Shown here: positions 17,964 through 28,277 of the stretch, in pieces
Numbering within the stretch: the stretch's first letter is position 1
How the letters are laid out: each line of letters opens with the position of its first letter
DNA from: Melioribacter roseus
GTDB taxonomy: Bacteria > Bacteroidota > Ignavibacteria > Ignavibacteriales > Melioribacteraceae
NCBI GenBank assembly: GCA_020724265.1
Contig: DYHH01000032.1
Span: 1 to 44,298, forward strand
Direction: 5' to 3'
Length of the DNA stretch: 44,298 bases
Made by a program: the position numbers and the translations under genes
The notes under the pieces: model-generated
The model's input: only the letters and a program-made list of their open reading frames with translations
Databases searched by the model: none
Told to the model about the DNA's origin: nothing

Positions 17964-20807
17964 ATGAAAAGATTCCATTATCTATTCTTCGGATTGTTAT
18001 TTTTATTAACAACTGTTGCTCATGAAAATGAAACTATAAAAAAAATTGAAGAAGCATATCAATTAGGAAAAATAAATTATGAAGAAGCATTACTTCAAAA
18101 ATTTTATTCCGGTTTTGACAGGTCAAAACTAAATGATGAGTTTTCAGTTTACTCCCAATCAATACAAAAATGTGCAACACATTTAATTGCAGAGTTTAAA
18201 AATAATTCAGATAAACTTTCGGATGAAACAATAAGAATCATTGAAAAATTGATTGTACCGAAAGTAACCAAAACAAATAACTCGAATACAACTTCAACAT
18301 ACATTTCGCCTTATCAAAAGTTCGAGTTGACATATACAACATCGGGAACGCACCGTGTACCGTCACAAGATTTGGATAATAACGGTATTCCCGATTACGT
18401 TGAAAGAGTTGCAGAGTATTTTGATCACTCATGGCGAGTGTTAATTGATACACTTGGTTTTAAACCAATTCCACTTGGACCCGGAGAATATTATCAAATC
18501 GGTTTTGAGAATATGGGTTATTACGGATATACAATGCCAGATGGTTCTAATGCAATGTCTTATATTATGATGCACAATAATTATGAAGGTTTTCCAAATA
18601 ATAGTGATCCTGATGGTAATGTTTTAGGAGCTGCAAAAGCAACCGCAATACATGAATTTAAACATGCAATTCAAAGAATATATAACAGATGGAGAGAACC
18701 CGGATGGTTTATTGAAGCCGATGCTACCTGGTCTGAAGATATAGGATTCGATCTTACCAATGATTATTATAATTATCTTCGTGATTCACAAATACGCGAG
18801 CCCGGACGCGGACTTGCACAAGGAGATGGTTATGAAGATAATCTCTTCTTTCACTTCTTTACCGAGAAATACAGTATTCATACAAACCGGGAGATTTGGG
18901 AACGAAGAGAACAGTTTAATGAATCTGTTTTCAGCAGTGTAAATAATATGCTCGCTAATTACGGTGCATTTTTTGATCAAGCATTTGCAGAGTATTTTAC
19001 ATGGTTGTTTAATACCGGGAATAATTACAATCCTAACCTTCCCGGTTTTGGAGAAGCAACTTTTTATCCGACCTCCTTGCATTGTAACTTAATTACATCT
19101 TTGCCTGTTGAAAGTACAGGCTGTAGTAGAGATGCACTATCAGGGAACTTTCTGATTTTTGACAGCCAGAATCAAAATAAATATTTGCAGGTTTTATTGG
19201 ATACTCCGAACGGGAATAATTATGCGGGTGTTTTAACAATCTATACTGATGGAACAACTAATGTAGAATTTTTTGAGTTAAGTAATTCAACTGAATTGGA
19301 TTTATTTGTACAACCAAAGTTAACGGATATTGAAAGATTTGTTGTTATCCCGGTTGTTACATCTACAACAGGTTCCGGTTTTAGTTATGAATATAAATTT
19401 GATGCATTTCAAACCGCAGTTTTTACCCACACTCCATTTGCAGATACTGAATCAACAGGTGATTTGGAGTTTATAGTTACTGTTGAAACACCGCAGAATC
19501 TTGCATATTTAGATTCGCTCAGATTTTTTTATCAAATAAACCAAAGCGGATATCAAGAATTAGAATTAAACCCAACAGGAAATATTGATGAATATTCGGT
19601 AACTATTTCTGATCCCGGGGCAGAGATTCAGTTTGATTATTATTTCAAGATTGCCGACGAATTGGGTGAAAAAATATTTTATCCTCATTTAGGACCTGAC
19701 TCGACATTTAGCTTTTTTATCGGAATTGATTTGATAGCACCGGTAATCGTTCATAACTCTTTGATCGGAACTCCTAAATATAATTTCCCTTTATATGTTT
19801 ATTCGCGGGTTACGGATAATATTGGTCTCGATTCCGTTTATTTGGAATACCGTGTTAATGAAAATGAATGGATTAAAAAGGAAATGATATTTTTAGGAAA
19901 TGATATCTTTATTTCGACTATCAATCTATTACCTGAAGAATTAACAACAGGTGATTTAATTGATTATAAACTTACCGCCGTTGATATATCTTCAAACAGT
20001 AATGTTGCCACCAAACCAGAAAGCAATTTCTTTAGATTTGATGTTGCGGAAGGAACTTATTTTTATAGTGAACCGAATATTGCAATTCGTGAACATATTA
20101 TTGCTTCGACAAATGATACAATTAGTGTCACAGATGAAATTACTATTGAAGATATTAATATTTATTTTAAGTCCGATCATCCCAGGTTCAGCGATTTGCA
20201 TATTCGTCTTTATGATCCTTCAGGAAATCAATACGATTTAGTCAACCGCGATTGGTTCGAGACCGAAAATGAAAATGCCGGTTCACCTTCAATAATCTTT
20301 GATCAAGATGCGTACTTCACTTTTGATGAAGCAGTGTTGGTTGATGCAGATTCGGCAACTGGAACTTTTGCACCGGTTCATTCTGATTTGACTCAACTCA
20401 ACGGTACATCAGCATTGGGTGATTGGAGATTACGCGTATTCGATAAAGGTATTAATGACATTAAAGGTAATTGGCTTGAATGGGGATTAATAATAAAAGG
20501 TCATGGTACCACAAGTGTTGATGACAAAGATGATACGCTAGTTAACGAATATCAGCTATTCCAAAACTACCCAAACCCGTTTAACCCAACAACCAGAATC
20601 AAGTATCAAGTAGCAAGTATCGAGAAAGTAATTATAAAAGTTTACGATATTCTTGGTAGGGAAATAACAACACTTGTTAATGAAGTCAAATCACCGGGCA
20701 CTTATGAAGTTTATTTTAATGCTTCAAATTTAACGAGCGGTGTTTATTTCTATCAGTTAACTTCAAATGGTTTTTCGCAAACCAAGAAACTCTTGCTGCT
20801 CAAGTAA
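17964..20807 (+). CDS. Secreted HExxH metalloprotease with P-domain and T9SS sorting domain
   Basis: 947 residues. A signal peptide (to about residue 20) is followed by a propeptide-like region, then a zinc-protease domain with the HEFKH motif (His230-Glu231-His234) and a downstream Glu251 in IEADATWSED as candidate third ligand. This arrangement resembles the MXAN_6640-type putative metalloproteases. The middle is Ig-like beta-sandwich sequence. Residues ~700-845 form a proprotein-convertase P-domain (DINIYFKSDHPRFSDLHIRLYDP ... LGDWRLRVFDKG). The C-terminus is a T9SS type A sorting domain (FQNYPNPFNPTT ... KKLLLLK). It is first in a run of four exported proteins, and a terminator follows it. 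The substrate is unknown. Confidence 0.85.
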   Translation: MKRFHYLFFGLLFLLTTVAHENETIKKIEEAYQLGKINYEEALLQKFYSGFDRSKLNDEFSVYSQSIQKCATHLIAEFKNNSDKLSDETIRIIEKLIVPKVTKTNNSNTTSTYISPYQKFELTYTTSGTHRVPSQDLDNNGIPDYVERVAEYFDHSWRVLIDTLGFKPIPLGPGEYYQIGFENMGYYGYTMPDGSNAMSYIMMHNNYEGFPNNSDPDGNVLGAAKATAIHEFKHAIQRIYNRWREPGWFIEADATWSEDIGFDLTNDYYNYLRDSQIREPGRGLAQGDGYEDNLFFHFFTEKYSIHTNREIWERREQFNESVFSSVNNMLANYGAFFDQAFAEYFTWLFNTGNNYNPNLPGFGEATFYPTSLHCNLITSLPVESTGCSRDALSGNFLIFDSQNQNKYLQVLLDTPNGNNYAGVLTIYTDGTTNVEFFELSNSTELDLFVQPKLTDIERFVVIPVVTSTTGSGFSYEYKFDAFQTAVFTHTPFADTESTGDLEFIVTVETPQNLAYLDSLRFFYQINQSGYQELELNPTGNIDEYSVTISDPGAEIQFDYYFKIADELGEKIFYPHLGPDSTFSFFIGIDLIAPVIVHNSLIGTPKYNFPLYVYSRVTDNIGLDSVYLEYRVNENEWIKKEMIFLGNDIFISTINLLPEELTTGDLIDYKLTAVDISSNSNVATKPESNFFRFDVAEGTYFYSEPNIAIREHIIASTNDTISVTDEITIEDINIYFKSDHPRFSDLHIRLYDPSGNQYDLVNRDWFETENENAGSPSIIFDQDAYFTFDEAVLVDADSATGTFAPVHSDLTQLNGTSALGDWRLRVFDKGINDIKGNWLEWGLIIKGHGTTSVDDKDDTLVNEYQLFQNYPNPFNPTTRIKYQVASIEKVIIKVYDILGREITTLVNEVKSPGTYEVYFNASNLTSGVYFYQLTSNGFSQTKKLLLLK

Positions 20808-20829
20808 AATAATATTTGTATAGATTGAT

Positions 20830-20866
20830 AAATCCCCGAGGTAGTTTTTTTATGTCGGGGATTTTA
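20830..20866 (+). terminator. Rho-independent terminator
   Basis: AAATCCCCGA (20830-20839) pairs with TCGGGGATTT (20855-20864) and is followed by TATTTG. It ends transcription after the metalloprotease gene, so the tandem M28 genes likely have their own promoter in the ~90 bp that follow. Confidence 0.8.
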
Positions 20867-20958
20867 TTTGTTGATAACCGGATATACAAGTATTGATATA
20901 TTTCTTATTGCATGGTATATTCAAAAAAACAATTCTACCATTTATGGGGGGAAATACC

Positions 20959-23841
20959 GTGCAGAAGTTATTCATACTTATTACAGCTATTGTTGTATCT
21001 ATTAACATCTCGATTTTTGCTCAAACCAATGAAGTAAAACTTGTTTCAATTGATCTAACCAATCCGATAAAATTAGATCGCATTGAATTACTAAATTTTC
21101 CGGTTTTTAATATTACTTCAGATAAACTTTATAGTGCAGCGACAAAATCACAATTAGAAAATTTGAACAAATATAAAATAGAATATGAATTGTTCAGTGA
21201 TTATGTGAATTATGATAATCTCTACATTATTTCAGAAAAGAAAAATCGAAAAATTAATGAAGCGATTATAAAAACATTGGAGCAAGTAAAACTTGCTGAC
21301 GTTTCGTTAATAATTGCCGAAGATGCTTCAATTATTAATCATGACTTAAAAATCATTCCGGTAAAAAATATCACAAGAACTTTTAAAAATATTAAAACAA
21401 GATATAATTCAACTTATTCCAGTAGTAAATTGGATTCAATGATAATCCCCATAATAAATGATGTTAACGTAGAATCCGTAACAAGTTATATACAAGGTTT
21501 ACAGGACTTTGGAACACGATTTCTTCGTCATCCAAACAGAAAAGAAGTTGCGCTTTGGATTAAAGAAAAATTTGAGTTGATGGGTTATTCTGATGTAGTT
21601 CTGGATTCATTTGTTGTTTCTGGTTATATGCAATACAATGTTATTGCAACTTATCCGGCTGAAGTCCCAACCAGTAAAACTATTGTTGTAGGCGGGCATC
21701 ATGATTCTATCACACAACAGAGCTTGAGTAATACTTTTGCACCTGCACCCGGTGCAGATGACAATGCAAGCGGAACAACCGCAGTTCTTGAATCTGCCCG
21801 TGTATTAAAAGAAAATAATTTTCAATCCAAGGCAAATATAAAATTTGTAACCTTTGCCGCAGAAGAATTGGGACTATATGGCAGCCACTTTCATGCTCAG
21901 AAAGCACTTAATAGTGGTGAAGATATCAAACTAATGATTAACCATGATATGATTAGCAGTTCGAGAAGACCGCTAGCAGAAAGTGTTGTTGATATAAATT
22001 ATTATCGAGGCTCTGAAGTTTACCGGGATATTGCCGTTCAAACTGTAAATAAATACGCGAACACCAATGCTTTAATCGGTCAATTAAACAGCAGTGGGTC
22101 TGACAGCTATTCTTTTTGGTCAAGAGGATTTGATGCCGTATACTTTGAGGAATATGATTTTAGTAGTTACTATCATACTGATCAAGATCTAATTCAGAAC
22201 CATGATATGGAGTTTTGTACGGAGGTGATTAAAGGTTCATTAGCAACCTTGATTTCCGTATCACTTATTCCGGCGGTAGTTTCTAATTTTGAAATTTATG
22301 ATGCGGGCGATGGTGAAACTATAGTGTTAAATTGGGATCTCAGTAGTGAATCGAATCTTGACTATTACAAAGTTTATATAGGTACATCCGAAGGGAATTA
22401 CAGCAGTGTTTATGAAACGAATAATAATACTTACGAAATTACAAGTCTAACGGAAGGTGTTGTTTATTATTTAGGTGTTTCGGTGGTTGATACAGATGGT
22501 TATGAATCTTTGATAATAGAACGAACTAAGATTCCTTATTCAATTCCGTTGTCACCGGTACAATTTACAGTTGAACCTTCATGGCAATCAGTAGTTTTAA
22601 ATTGGAAAGCCAATGAAGAACTTGACCTTGCCGGATACAATATCTATCGCTCGGAAAAAGAAAGCGAAGAAATAACAAAATTAAATAACGAGCTTGTTAC
22701 CGAGAATACATTCACCGACAATACTGCCGAAAGCGGTATTTATTATTATTATTTTATTACTGCAGAGGATGCAGATCAAAACGAAAGTGATTATTCGGCT
22801 ATTATAGTTTCCCGTGCTGTAACTTTGGATCAAGGAATTCTGCTCGTTGATGAAACCGCGGATGGCGACGGTTCACTTTTTTCTCCAACCGATGAACAAG
22901 TGGATGATTTCTATAGAAATGCCATAAATGATTTTTATTATAGCACCTTCGACTTAAAATCAATAACAAAAATTAGTCTTTCAGATTTAGGAGCTCACTC
23001 AGCCGTGTTATGGTATGGTGATGATAAAACAGACCAAGATGCTATGCAATTTGTTGAGGACATAAAAAAGTATTTGGAATTCGGTGGTAAGTTCTTCTAT
23101 TCGGGTTATCGTCCGTCAAAAACATTTGCAGGTGTAACGGGTCTTACAAGTGAATTTAATTCAGGTGATTTTTTATATGATTACTTCAAAATCAATAGTG
23201 TGAATTATAGTTTGTTAGGTCGTTTTAACGGAGCTGAAAGCGAGTCACTTGGTTATCCGAGCATTTTCACCGATCAAAACAAAACCGAAGCAAGTAATAG
23301 TTACCATATAAATGGTATTGAAACTTTTGAACCTGTTGAAGGAGCGGTTGAAATTTACAAATACAATTCCAGTTATGATATCGGCACGCCGCAAGGCTCA
23401 CTAAGTGGTAATACTGTCGGAATAGAATATATCGGCGAAGATTTTTCAACTGTAATTTTAAGTTTCCCTTTGTATTATATGAATGAAAGCGAAGCTTATC
23501 AATTTATTAATTATGTATTCGCAGAAAAATTCGGATTACTAACCAGCGTTGATGCAGATGAAAAAGATAATATTTCTTTAACATTTAGTTTGCAGCAAAA
23601 TTATCCGAACCCGTTTAATCCAAGTACCAACATCGAATTTTCTTTACCGCAGAATCAAAAAGTTACGTTAAAGATTTATGATTTACTTGGTAGATTAGTT
23701 TCAACTTTAGTTGATAGTGAATTAAATGCAGGAAATCACAAAGTAACATTCAATGCGGGTGATTTATCCAGCGGTGTTTATTTCTATACTATTAATGCCG
23801 GTGAGTTCAACGCAACTAAAAAATTAATATTGCTTAGGTAG
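20959..23841 (+). CDS. Secreted M28 zinc aminopeptidase-like protein with FN3 and T9SS sorting domains (copy 1)
   Basis: About 960 residues from GTG at 20959. I chose this start because GGGGGGA lies about 7 nt upstream and the signal peptide (QKLFILITAIVV...IFAQ) begins right there; an in-frame TTG at 20893 would put 22 extra residues in front. The M28 domain has every metal ligand: His247 and Asp249 (GGHHDS), Asp268 (GADDNASG), catalytic Glu302 with Glu303, Asp330 (NHDMI) and His406 (YYHTDQD). Two fibronectin-III-like domains follow, then a ~200-residue domain beginning GILLVDETADGDG, then a sorting domain (QQNYPNPFNPST ... KKLILLR). An N-terminal ~150-residue prosegment is absent from its neighbour at 23850. 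Likely an exported peptidase. Confidence 0.9.
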   Translation: MQKLFILITAIVVSINISIFAQTNEVKLVSIDLTNPIKLDRIELLNFPVFNITSDKLYSAATKSQLENLNKYKIEYELFSDYVNYDNLYIISEKKNRKINEAIIKTLEQVKLADVSLIIAEDASIINHDLKIIPVKNITRTFKNIKTRYNSTYSSSKLDSMIIPIINDVNVESVTSYIQGLQDFGTRFLRHPNRKEVALWIKEKFELMGYSDVVLDSFVVSGYMQYNVIATYPAEVPTSKTIVVGGHHDSITQQSLSNTFAPAPGADDNASGTTAVLESARVLKENNFQSKANIKFVTFAAEELGLYGSHFHAQKALNSGEDIKLMINHDMISSSRRPLAESVVDINYYRGSEVYRDIAVQTVNKYANTNALIGQLNSSGSDSYSFWSRGFDAVYFEEYDFSSYYHTDQDLIQNHDMEFCTEVIKGSLATLISVSLIPAVVSNFEIYDAGDGETIVLNWDLSSESNLDYYKVYIGTSEGNYSSVYETNNNTYEITSLTEGVVYYLGVSVVDTDGYESLIIERTKIPYSIPLSPVQFTVEPSWQSVVLNWKANEELDLAGYNIYRSEKESEEITKLNNELVTENTFTDNTAESGIYYYYFITAEDADQNESDYSAIIVSRAVTLDQGILLVDETADGDGSLFSPTDEQVDDFYRNAINDFYYSTFDLKSITKISLSDLGAHSAVLWYGDDKTDQDAMQFVEDIKKYLEFGGKFFYSGYRPSKTFAGVTGLTSEFNSGDFLYDYFKINSVNYSLLGRFNGAESESLGYPSIFTDQNKTEASNSYHINGIETFEPVEGAVEIYKYNSSYDIGTPQGSLSGNTVGIEYIGEDFSTVILSFPLYYMNESEAYQFINYVFAEKFGLLTSVDADEKDNISLTFSLQQNYPNPFNPSTNIEFSLPQNQKVTLKIYDLLGRLVSTLVDSELNAGNHKVTFNAGDLSSGVYFYTINAGEFNATKKLILLR

Positions 23842-23849
23842 AGGATGTA

Positions 23850-26345
23850 ATGAAAAAATTTTTATTTGTATTTCTGTTAACAATCTTATTTATTGGTACA
23901 AATGCACAAACACTCAAACAAAAAATTGAATCTGTTCATAGTTATATGAGTGTTGATAGTGTTACTTATTATGTTCAATCTTTAGAAAACTTCGGAACAC
24001 GATTTCAATACCATGAGAATAGAAAAGAAATTGCAAATTGGTTGAAAGATCAGTTTGTTGGTATGGGATATGAACAAGTTGAGCTTGATTCATTTTATGT
24101 TGTAACAAGATTTAATAATAATGTTCCTGTTATGCAGTATAATGTAGTCGCAACTCTCACCGGATCAACAAGACCGGATGAAATTTTTATTATTGGCGGT
24201 CATTATGATTCGTTTAATCATACGGGTGATCTTGAAAATGCACCGGGTGCTGATGATAATGCAAGCGGGACGGCTTCCGCATTAGAAACTGCAAGAGCTA
24301 TTAAACTAGCAGGTTATCAACCTTCTGCAACAATTAAGTTTGTCTGCTTTGCAGCAGAAGAACTCATGCTATCCGGAAATTCCGGCTCGGAATATATGGC
24401 GGCTAAATATCGTGAACAAAACATCAACCTAAAATTGATGATAAATAATGATATGATTGCAAATAATCCGAGACCGTTGAATGAAAGCATGGTTAGCGTA
24501 AATTATTATACAGGTAATGAATATCTAAAAGATATAGCAAAACGACTTGTAGAAGAATATACAGTTGTAACTCCAATGGATGGGGGACGGGATACATGGA
24601 CAGACAGCCGATCTTTTCATGAAGAAGGATTTCCTGCAATCTATTACGATGAATATGATTTTAGTCCGTACTACCATACCTCAGATGATCTTGTAGTAAA
24701 CTGTGATATGGAGTATTGTACCGAGATCATTAAAGCCTCTTCTGCGATGTTAATTTACAGCATTGAAGCACCAGGTTTAGTAAATAATTTAGTCGCTTAT
24801 GATGTTGGTGATGGATCTTCAATAAAATTATCCTGGAGACAAAGTGAATCAGAATTTTTAGAAGGATATAATATTTATTTTGGTACAGATGAAGACAATT
24901 TATTTTTTCATTCTTCTGTTGATACTTCATTCCAAATAATCACAGGATTACAAGAAGGAAATCTATACTATTTTGGAGTTAGCAGTGTAGACAAAGAAGG
25001 AAATGAAAGTATCACAAGAAATATTTCTGCTGTTCCTCATTCAGTACCACGAACACCTGTTGATTTGGTAGCCGAACCTAAATTAAACGCGGTTGAGTTA
25101 AGTTGGGAAGCAAATACCGAAGTTGATTTACTTGGTTATAGAATTTATAAAGTACCGGTAACAACATTCGATAATTTTCCACCATTAACTTATTATGTAA
25201 CTGAAAATTCATTCATCGATGAAGATATTGTCAGCGGCATGTGGTATGAATATGTTCTCTACGCATTTGATACAGATTCTAATTTTAGCATTGAAGGTGC
25301 AATAGTATTTTCACGTGCTGTTACTTTGGATAAAGGAATTCTATTTGTTAATGAAACTACCGACGGAAACGGTAATATCGGTAATCCGTCATTTGAACAG
25401 GTAGTAGAATTTTACCTCACACTACCCGGAAGCAATTATGAAGTTGATGCAGTCAACATGACTGAAACAGATAGTTTTAATTTAGCGCATCTTGGTGCAC
25501 ATAATACAGTTGTTTGGCATGTTGATAAATCTGCCGATGTAAAAACATTTCAGTATATAAATATCATTAAAGAATATTTGGATTACGGAGGTAATTTTAT
25601 TTTCACCGGTTATAAACCTTCTAAAGCATTTGCTAACTCCTCAAGTATGTTTAATGAATATTCCGAGGGAAGTTTTATTTATGACTATATGAAAATTTCC
25701 AAATCGGAAAATTCGCTTCTTGGTTTATTTAAAAATGGTGATAGTGAATCTGCAGGTTATCCGAAATTAGAACTTGACCAGGAGAAAATTAACACAGCTG
25801 ATGGACATATTAAAACAATTGATGTTATTCATCCAACTGATGAAGCGGATATAATTTATTCTTATGCTACTGATTATCCGACGGGTGATATTAAAGGAGC
25901 ATTATCCGGTAAACCAATCGGAATTGAATATTTATCGGAAGATTATAATCTGATTGTACTTTCTCTGCCTCTTTATTATGTAAATAAAACTCAAGCTCAA
26001 GAATTTTTAAATTATGTTTTGACAAGCAAATTTAATACTCCGACAAGTATTGAGTTCGAAAATGGTAAAGAAGAGTTAGCAAACGAATTCTATTTAGCAC
26101 AAAACTACCCAAACCCGTTTAACCCAACTACCAGTATCAAGTATCAAGTAGCAAGTATCGAGAAAGTAAGTATAAAAGTTTACGATATTCTTGGTAGGGA
26201 AATAACAACACTTGTTAACGAAGTCAAATCGCCCGGCACATACGAAGTAAAATTTGATGGCTCGAATTTATCGAGCGGAGTTTATCTGTATAGATTTGAA
26301 GCCGGGAGTTTTTCTTCAGTTAAGAAACTAATATTACTTAAATAA
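23850..26345 (+). CDS. Secreted M28 zinc aminopeptidase-like protein with FN3 and T9SS sorting domains (copy 2)
   Basis: 831 residues and a clear paralog of the gene 8 nt upstream: same domain order (signal peptide, M28, FN3-like, the ILFVNETTDGNG domain, sorting domain) but without the long prosegment. Ligands are His118 and Asp120 (GGHYDS), Asp136 (GADDNASG), Glu170/Glu171, Asp201 (NNDMI) and His276 (YYHTSDD), all intact, so both copies should be active. AGAGGATG sits before the ATG. The two are a tandem duplication and surely cotranscribed. The sorting domain DNA differs from copy 1 but nearly matches the unrelated genes at 17964 and 26546, which points to local gene conversion. Confidence 0.9.
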   Translation: MKKFLFVFLLTILFIGTNAQTLKQKIESVHSYMSVDSVTYYVQSLENFGTRFQYHENRKEIANWLKDQFVGMGYEQVELDSFYVVTRFNNNVPVMQYNVVATLTGSTRPDEIFIIGGHYDSFNHTGDLENAPGADDNASGTASALETARAIKLAGYQPSATIKFVCFAAEELMLSGNSGSEYMAAKYREQNINLKLMINNDMIANNPRPLNESMVSVNYYTGNEYLKDIAKRLVEEYTVVTPMDGGRDTWTDSRSFHEEGFPAIYYDEYDFSPYYHTSDDLVVNCDMEYCTEIIKASSAMLIYSIEAPGLVNNLVAYDVGDGSSIKLSWRQSESEFLEGYNIYFGTDEDNLFFHSSVDTSFQIITGLQEGNLYYFGVSSVDKEGNESITRNISAVPHSVPRTPVDLVAEPKLNAVELSWEANTEVDLLGYRIYKVPVTTFDNFPPLTYYVTENSFIDEDIVSGMWYEYVLYAFDTDSNFSIEGAIVFSRAVTLDKGILFVNETTDGNGNIGNPSFEQVVEFYLTLPGSNYEVDAVNMTETDSFNLAHLGAHNTVVWHVDKSADVKTFQYINIIKEYLDYGGNFIFTGYKPSKAFANSSSMFNEYSEGSFIYDYMKISKSENSLLGLFKNGDSESAGYPKLELDQEKINTADGHIKTIDVIHPTDEADIIYSYATDYPTGDIKGALSGKPIGIEYLSEDYNLIVLSLPLYYVNKTQAQEFLNYVLTSKFNTPTSIEFENGKEELANEFYLAQNYPNPFNPTTSIKYQVASIEKVSIKVYDILGREITTLVNEVKSPGTYEVKFDGSNLSSGVYLYRFEAGSFSSVKKLILLK

Positions 26346-26356
26346 TTACTTGCAGA

Positions 26357-26375
26357 GAGCCGGTTTTACCGGCTC
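26357..26375 (+). terminator. Hairpin after M28 pair, possible terminator
   Basis: GAGCCGG (26357-26363) pairs with CCGGCTC (26369-26375) around TTTTA, 12 nt after the stop of the second M28 gene. It is followed by ACTTCTTGC, not a strong T run, so termination is probable but not certain. Confidence 0.55.
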
Positions 26376-26545
26376 ACTTCTTGCTTGCAGCTTAATTAGT
26401 ATTAGTATTGCTAATTATAATTTTCCTTCTTAAGTTAAAGTCAAGACTAACTAATAACAGTTTTTATACTTTTGTTTTTTACGAACAAAATTATCAATCA
26501 TAACTACATTCACATGTGATTGAAGAATTTGTTAGTGAGGTAAAA

Positions 26546-28267
26546 ATGAAAAGGTTAATTCTTCTTGTTTTACTTTTATCTTTCCAAATAATAATTACAG
26601 CACAGAGTAAAATTGATTTGGCAGAAAAAGCTAAAACAATTCCGGTAAACAAAAACAATTCATTTGTAATTCCTAAAGCGAATACTTCCTCAACAGAAGG
26701 GAATATAATTGGCTACACGGATTATGACTATGTAAGCAATAACGGTTTGCTAAATCAGTTGGATTTGTATGACATTGACTCTGACGGAAAATTAGATCCG
26801 GTTGGTACTTATATGAGAAGATTATCTACAGAAGCTAATGGTTTAAGACAACAAGTAATGTTTCTCGGTTTGGAAAATGAGTTTGTATCATTTCCTATAA
26901 CAGATGATAATTTACCTTCCGGATCCGGGGCAATTCAAGTATTAAGAGCAGGACCTTGGGCTGATCATGCTGCTATTATGTTTTCGCAAGGTAATAAAAT
27001 GAAGTTTACGGTTATTCGGTTAGCGGATTTCTATTTAATTGTTAATGCCGTTGAACTCGATTTCACAGTTTCATATCCAAACTTTTGCTATTTAGACGAT
27101 GGAAAAATATATGCGATTTCAAACGATGATAAGTTGAAGTTAATTTATGCAGATAATCCGCAAGTATCAAGCGTAACAGAGATAGAATTTTCAGCAGGTT
27201 CATCATTTCAGCCAATAAAAAGATCACCGAACGGTCAATACTTAGCTGTTGTAAATGCCAATACCGAAACTCAAGTTATCTTGCATTATTCCAGCGATTC
27301 AGGTGAAACATGGAGTGAAGAAATTATCGGTGAAAATTTGGTCAATGAAATTTCTAATAGACCTAACACTTTTCCGCTTTTTACCAATTTTGGACAAGCA
27401 TCATATGTATTAGATGATTCGGGCGGAGTTCATATCGGAATGAACGGATACGGTTTACATATTGATAATACCGATACAACATTTGCTTACCCGGCTTTAT
27501 ACTGGAATAATAGAAATAGAGAATGGATTGCAATCTCTCATCCGGACGAAGAGGGTGAAGAACTTTCTGGTTTGCATCCGGGAAATGGAATTGGTAATGC
27601 GTATCCGACTCCAATGGTAAGTAATGATGGGAAAGATGTAACAGTAATTTATCAAGCGCCAGAATATGAAAATGGGGTGCTTCAAATTTATAGTGGGGAT
27701 GGTTCCGATAATAATTATGCGTGTTATTATACGGATATTGTATTGAGTAGTCCAAATTATTCTGATTGGTTACCATTTGGAAAACCTCATCAGTCAGAAG
27801 TATTTCCTACTGCATTTGATTGGATTGAAAAACATCATGCGCAACCTCCTCAAATATGGACATCATGGTATTACCAATTTATGTACATGGTTGATGCAAT
27901 ACCTGGATGCTCTATATTTGATGAAAATAGTCCTGACGAAAATACATATTGGGTTCATGATAGTTTTTTTATTGCGACGACAGGTGTTGATGAACAGAAA
28001 GAGTTTAATTTTGCATTAGCACAAAACTACCCAAACCCGTTCAACCCAACTACCAGTATCGAGTATCAAGTAGCAAGTATCGAGAAAGTAAGTATCAAAG
28101 TTTACGACATTCTTGGTCGGGAAATAACAACACTTGTTAACGAAGTCAAATCACCAGGCACATACGAAGTAAAATTTGATGGCTCGAATTTATCGAGCGG
28201 AACATATTTTTATAGACTCTCTTCCGGAAATTTTACACAAATCAAAAAGATGCTGCTAGTCAAGTAA
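26546..28267 (+). CDS. Secreted protein of unknown function with T9SS sorting domain
   Basis: About 573 residues from the ATG at 26546, chosen because GTGAGG lies 7 nt upstream and the signal peptide (MKRLILLVLLLSF...ITAQ) begins there; an earlier in-frame ATG would be 26516. The body is beta-rich with BNR/sialidase-like propeller phrases (HYSSDSGETWSEEI, SPNGQYLAVVNA, DDSGGVHIGMNGYG, PMVSNDGKDVTVIYQ), but no catalytic motif can be pinned down. The last ~85 residues are a sorting domain (AQNYPNPFNPTT ... KKMLLVK), nearly identical at DNA level to that of the M28 copy 2 gene. A hairpin repeat follows. Probably an extracellular propeller protein. Confidence 0.75.
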   Translation: MKRLILLVLLLSFQIIITAQSKIDLAEKAKTIPVNKNNSFVIPKANTSSTEGNIIGYTDYDYVSNNGLLNQLDLYDIDSDGKLDPVGTYMRRLSTEANGLRQQVMFLGLENEFVSFPITDDNLPSGSGAIQVLRAGPWADHAAIMFSQGNKMKFTVIRLADFYLIVNAVELDFTVSYPNFCYLDDGKIYAISNDDKLKLIYADNPQVSSVTEIEFSAGSSFQPIKRSPNGQYLAVVNANTETQVILHYSSDSGETWSEEIIGENLVNEISNRPNTFPLFTNFGQASYVLDDSGGVHIGMNGYGLHIDNTDTTFAYPALYWNNRNREWIAISHPDEEGEELSGLHPGNGIGNAYPTPMVSNDGKDVTVIYQAPEYENGVLQIYSGDGSDNNYACYYTDIVLSSPNYSDWLPFGKPHQSEVFPTAFDWIEKHHAQPPQIWTSWYYQFMYMVDAIPGCSIFDENSPDENTYWVHDSFFIATTGVDEQKEFNFALAQNYPNPFNPTTSIEYQVASIEKVSIKVYDILGREITTLVNEVKSPGTYEVKFDGSNLSSGTYFYRLSSGNFTQIKKMLLVK

Positions 28268-28277
28268 GTTTGTCAAA

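Noticed and set aside
27381-27776. 131-codon minus-strand frame inside the secreted protein gene
   Set aside because: Shadow frame; Tyr/His/Asn-rich translation with no domain, while the plus strand has a signal peptide and sorting domain.
20562-28201. CRISPR or tandem DNA repeats
   Set aside because: The repeated segments are coding, about 186 bp, kilobases apart and in frame as sorting domains.
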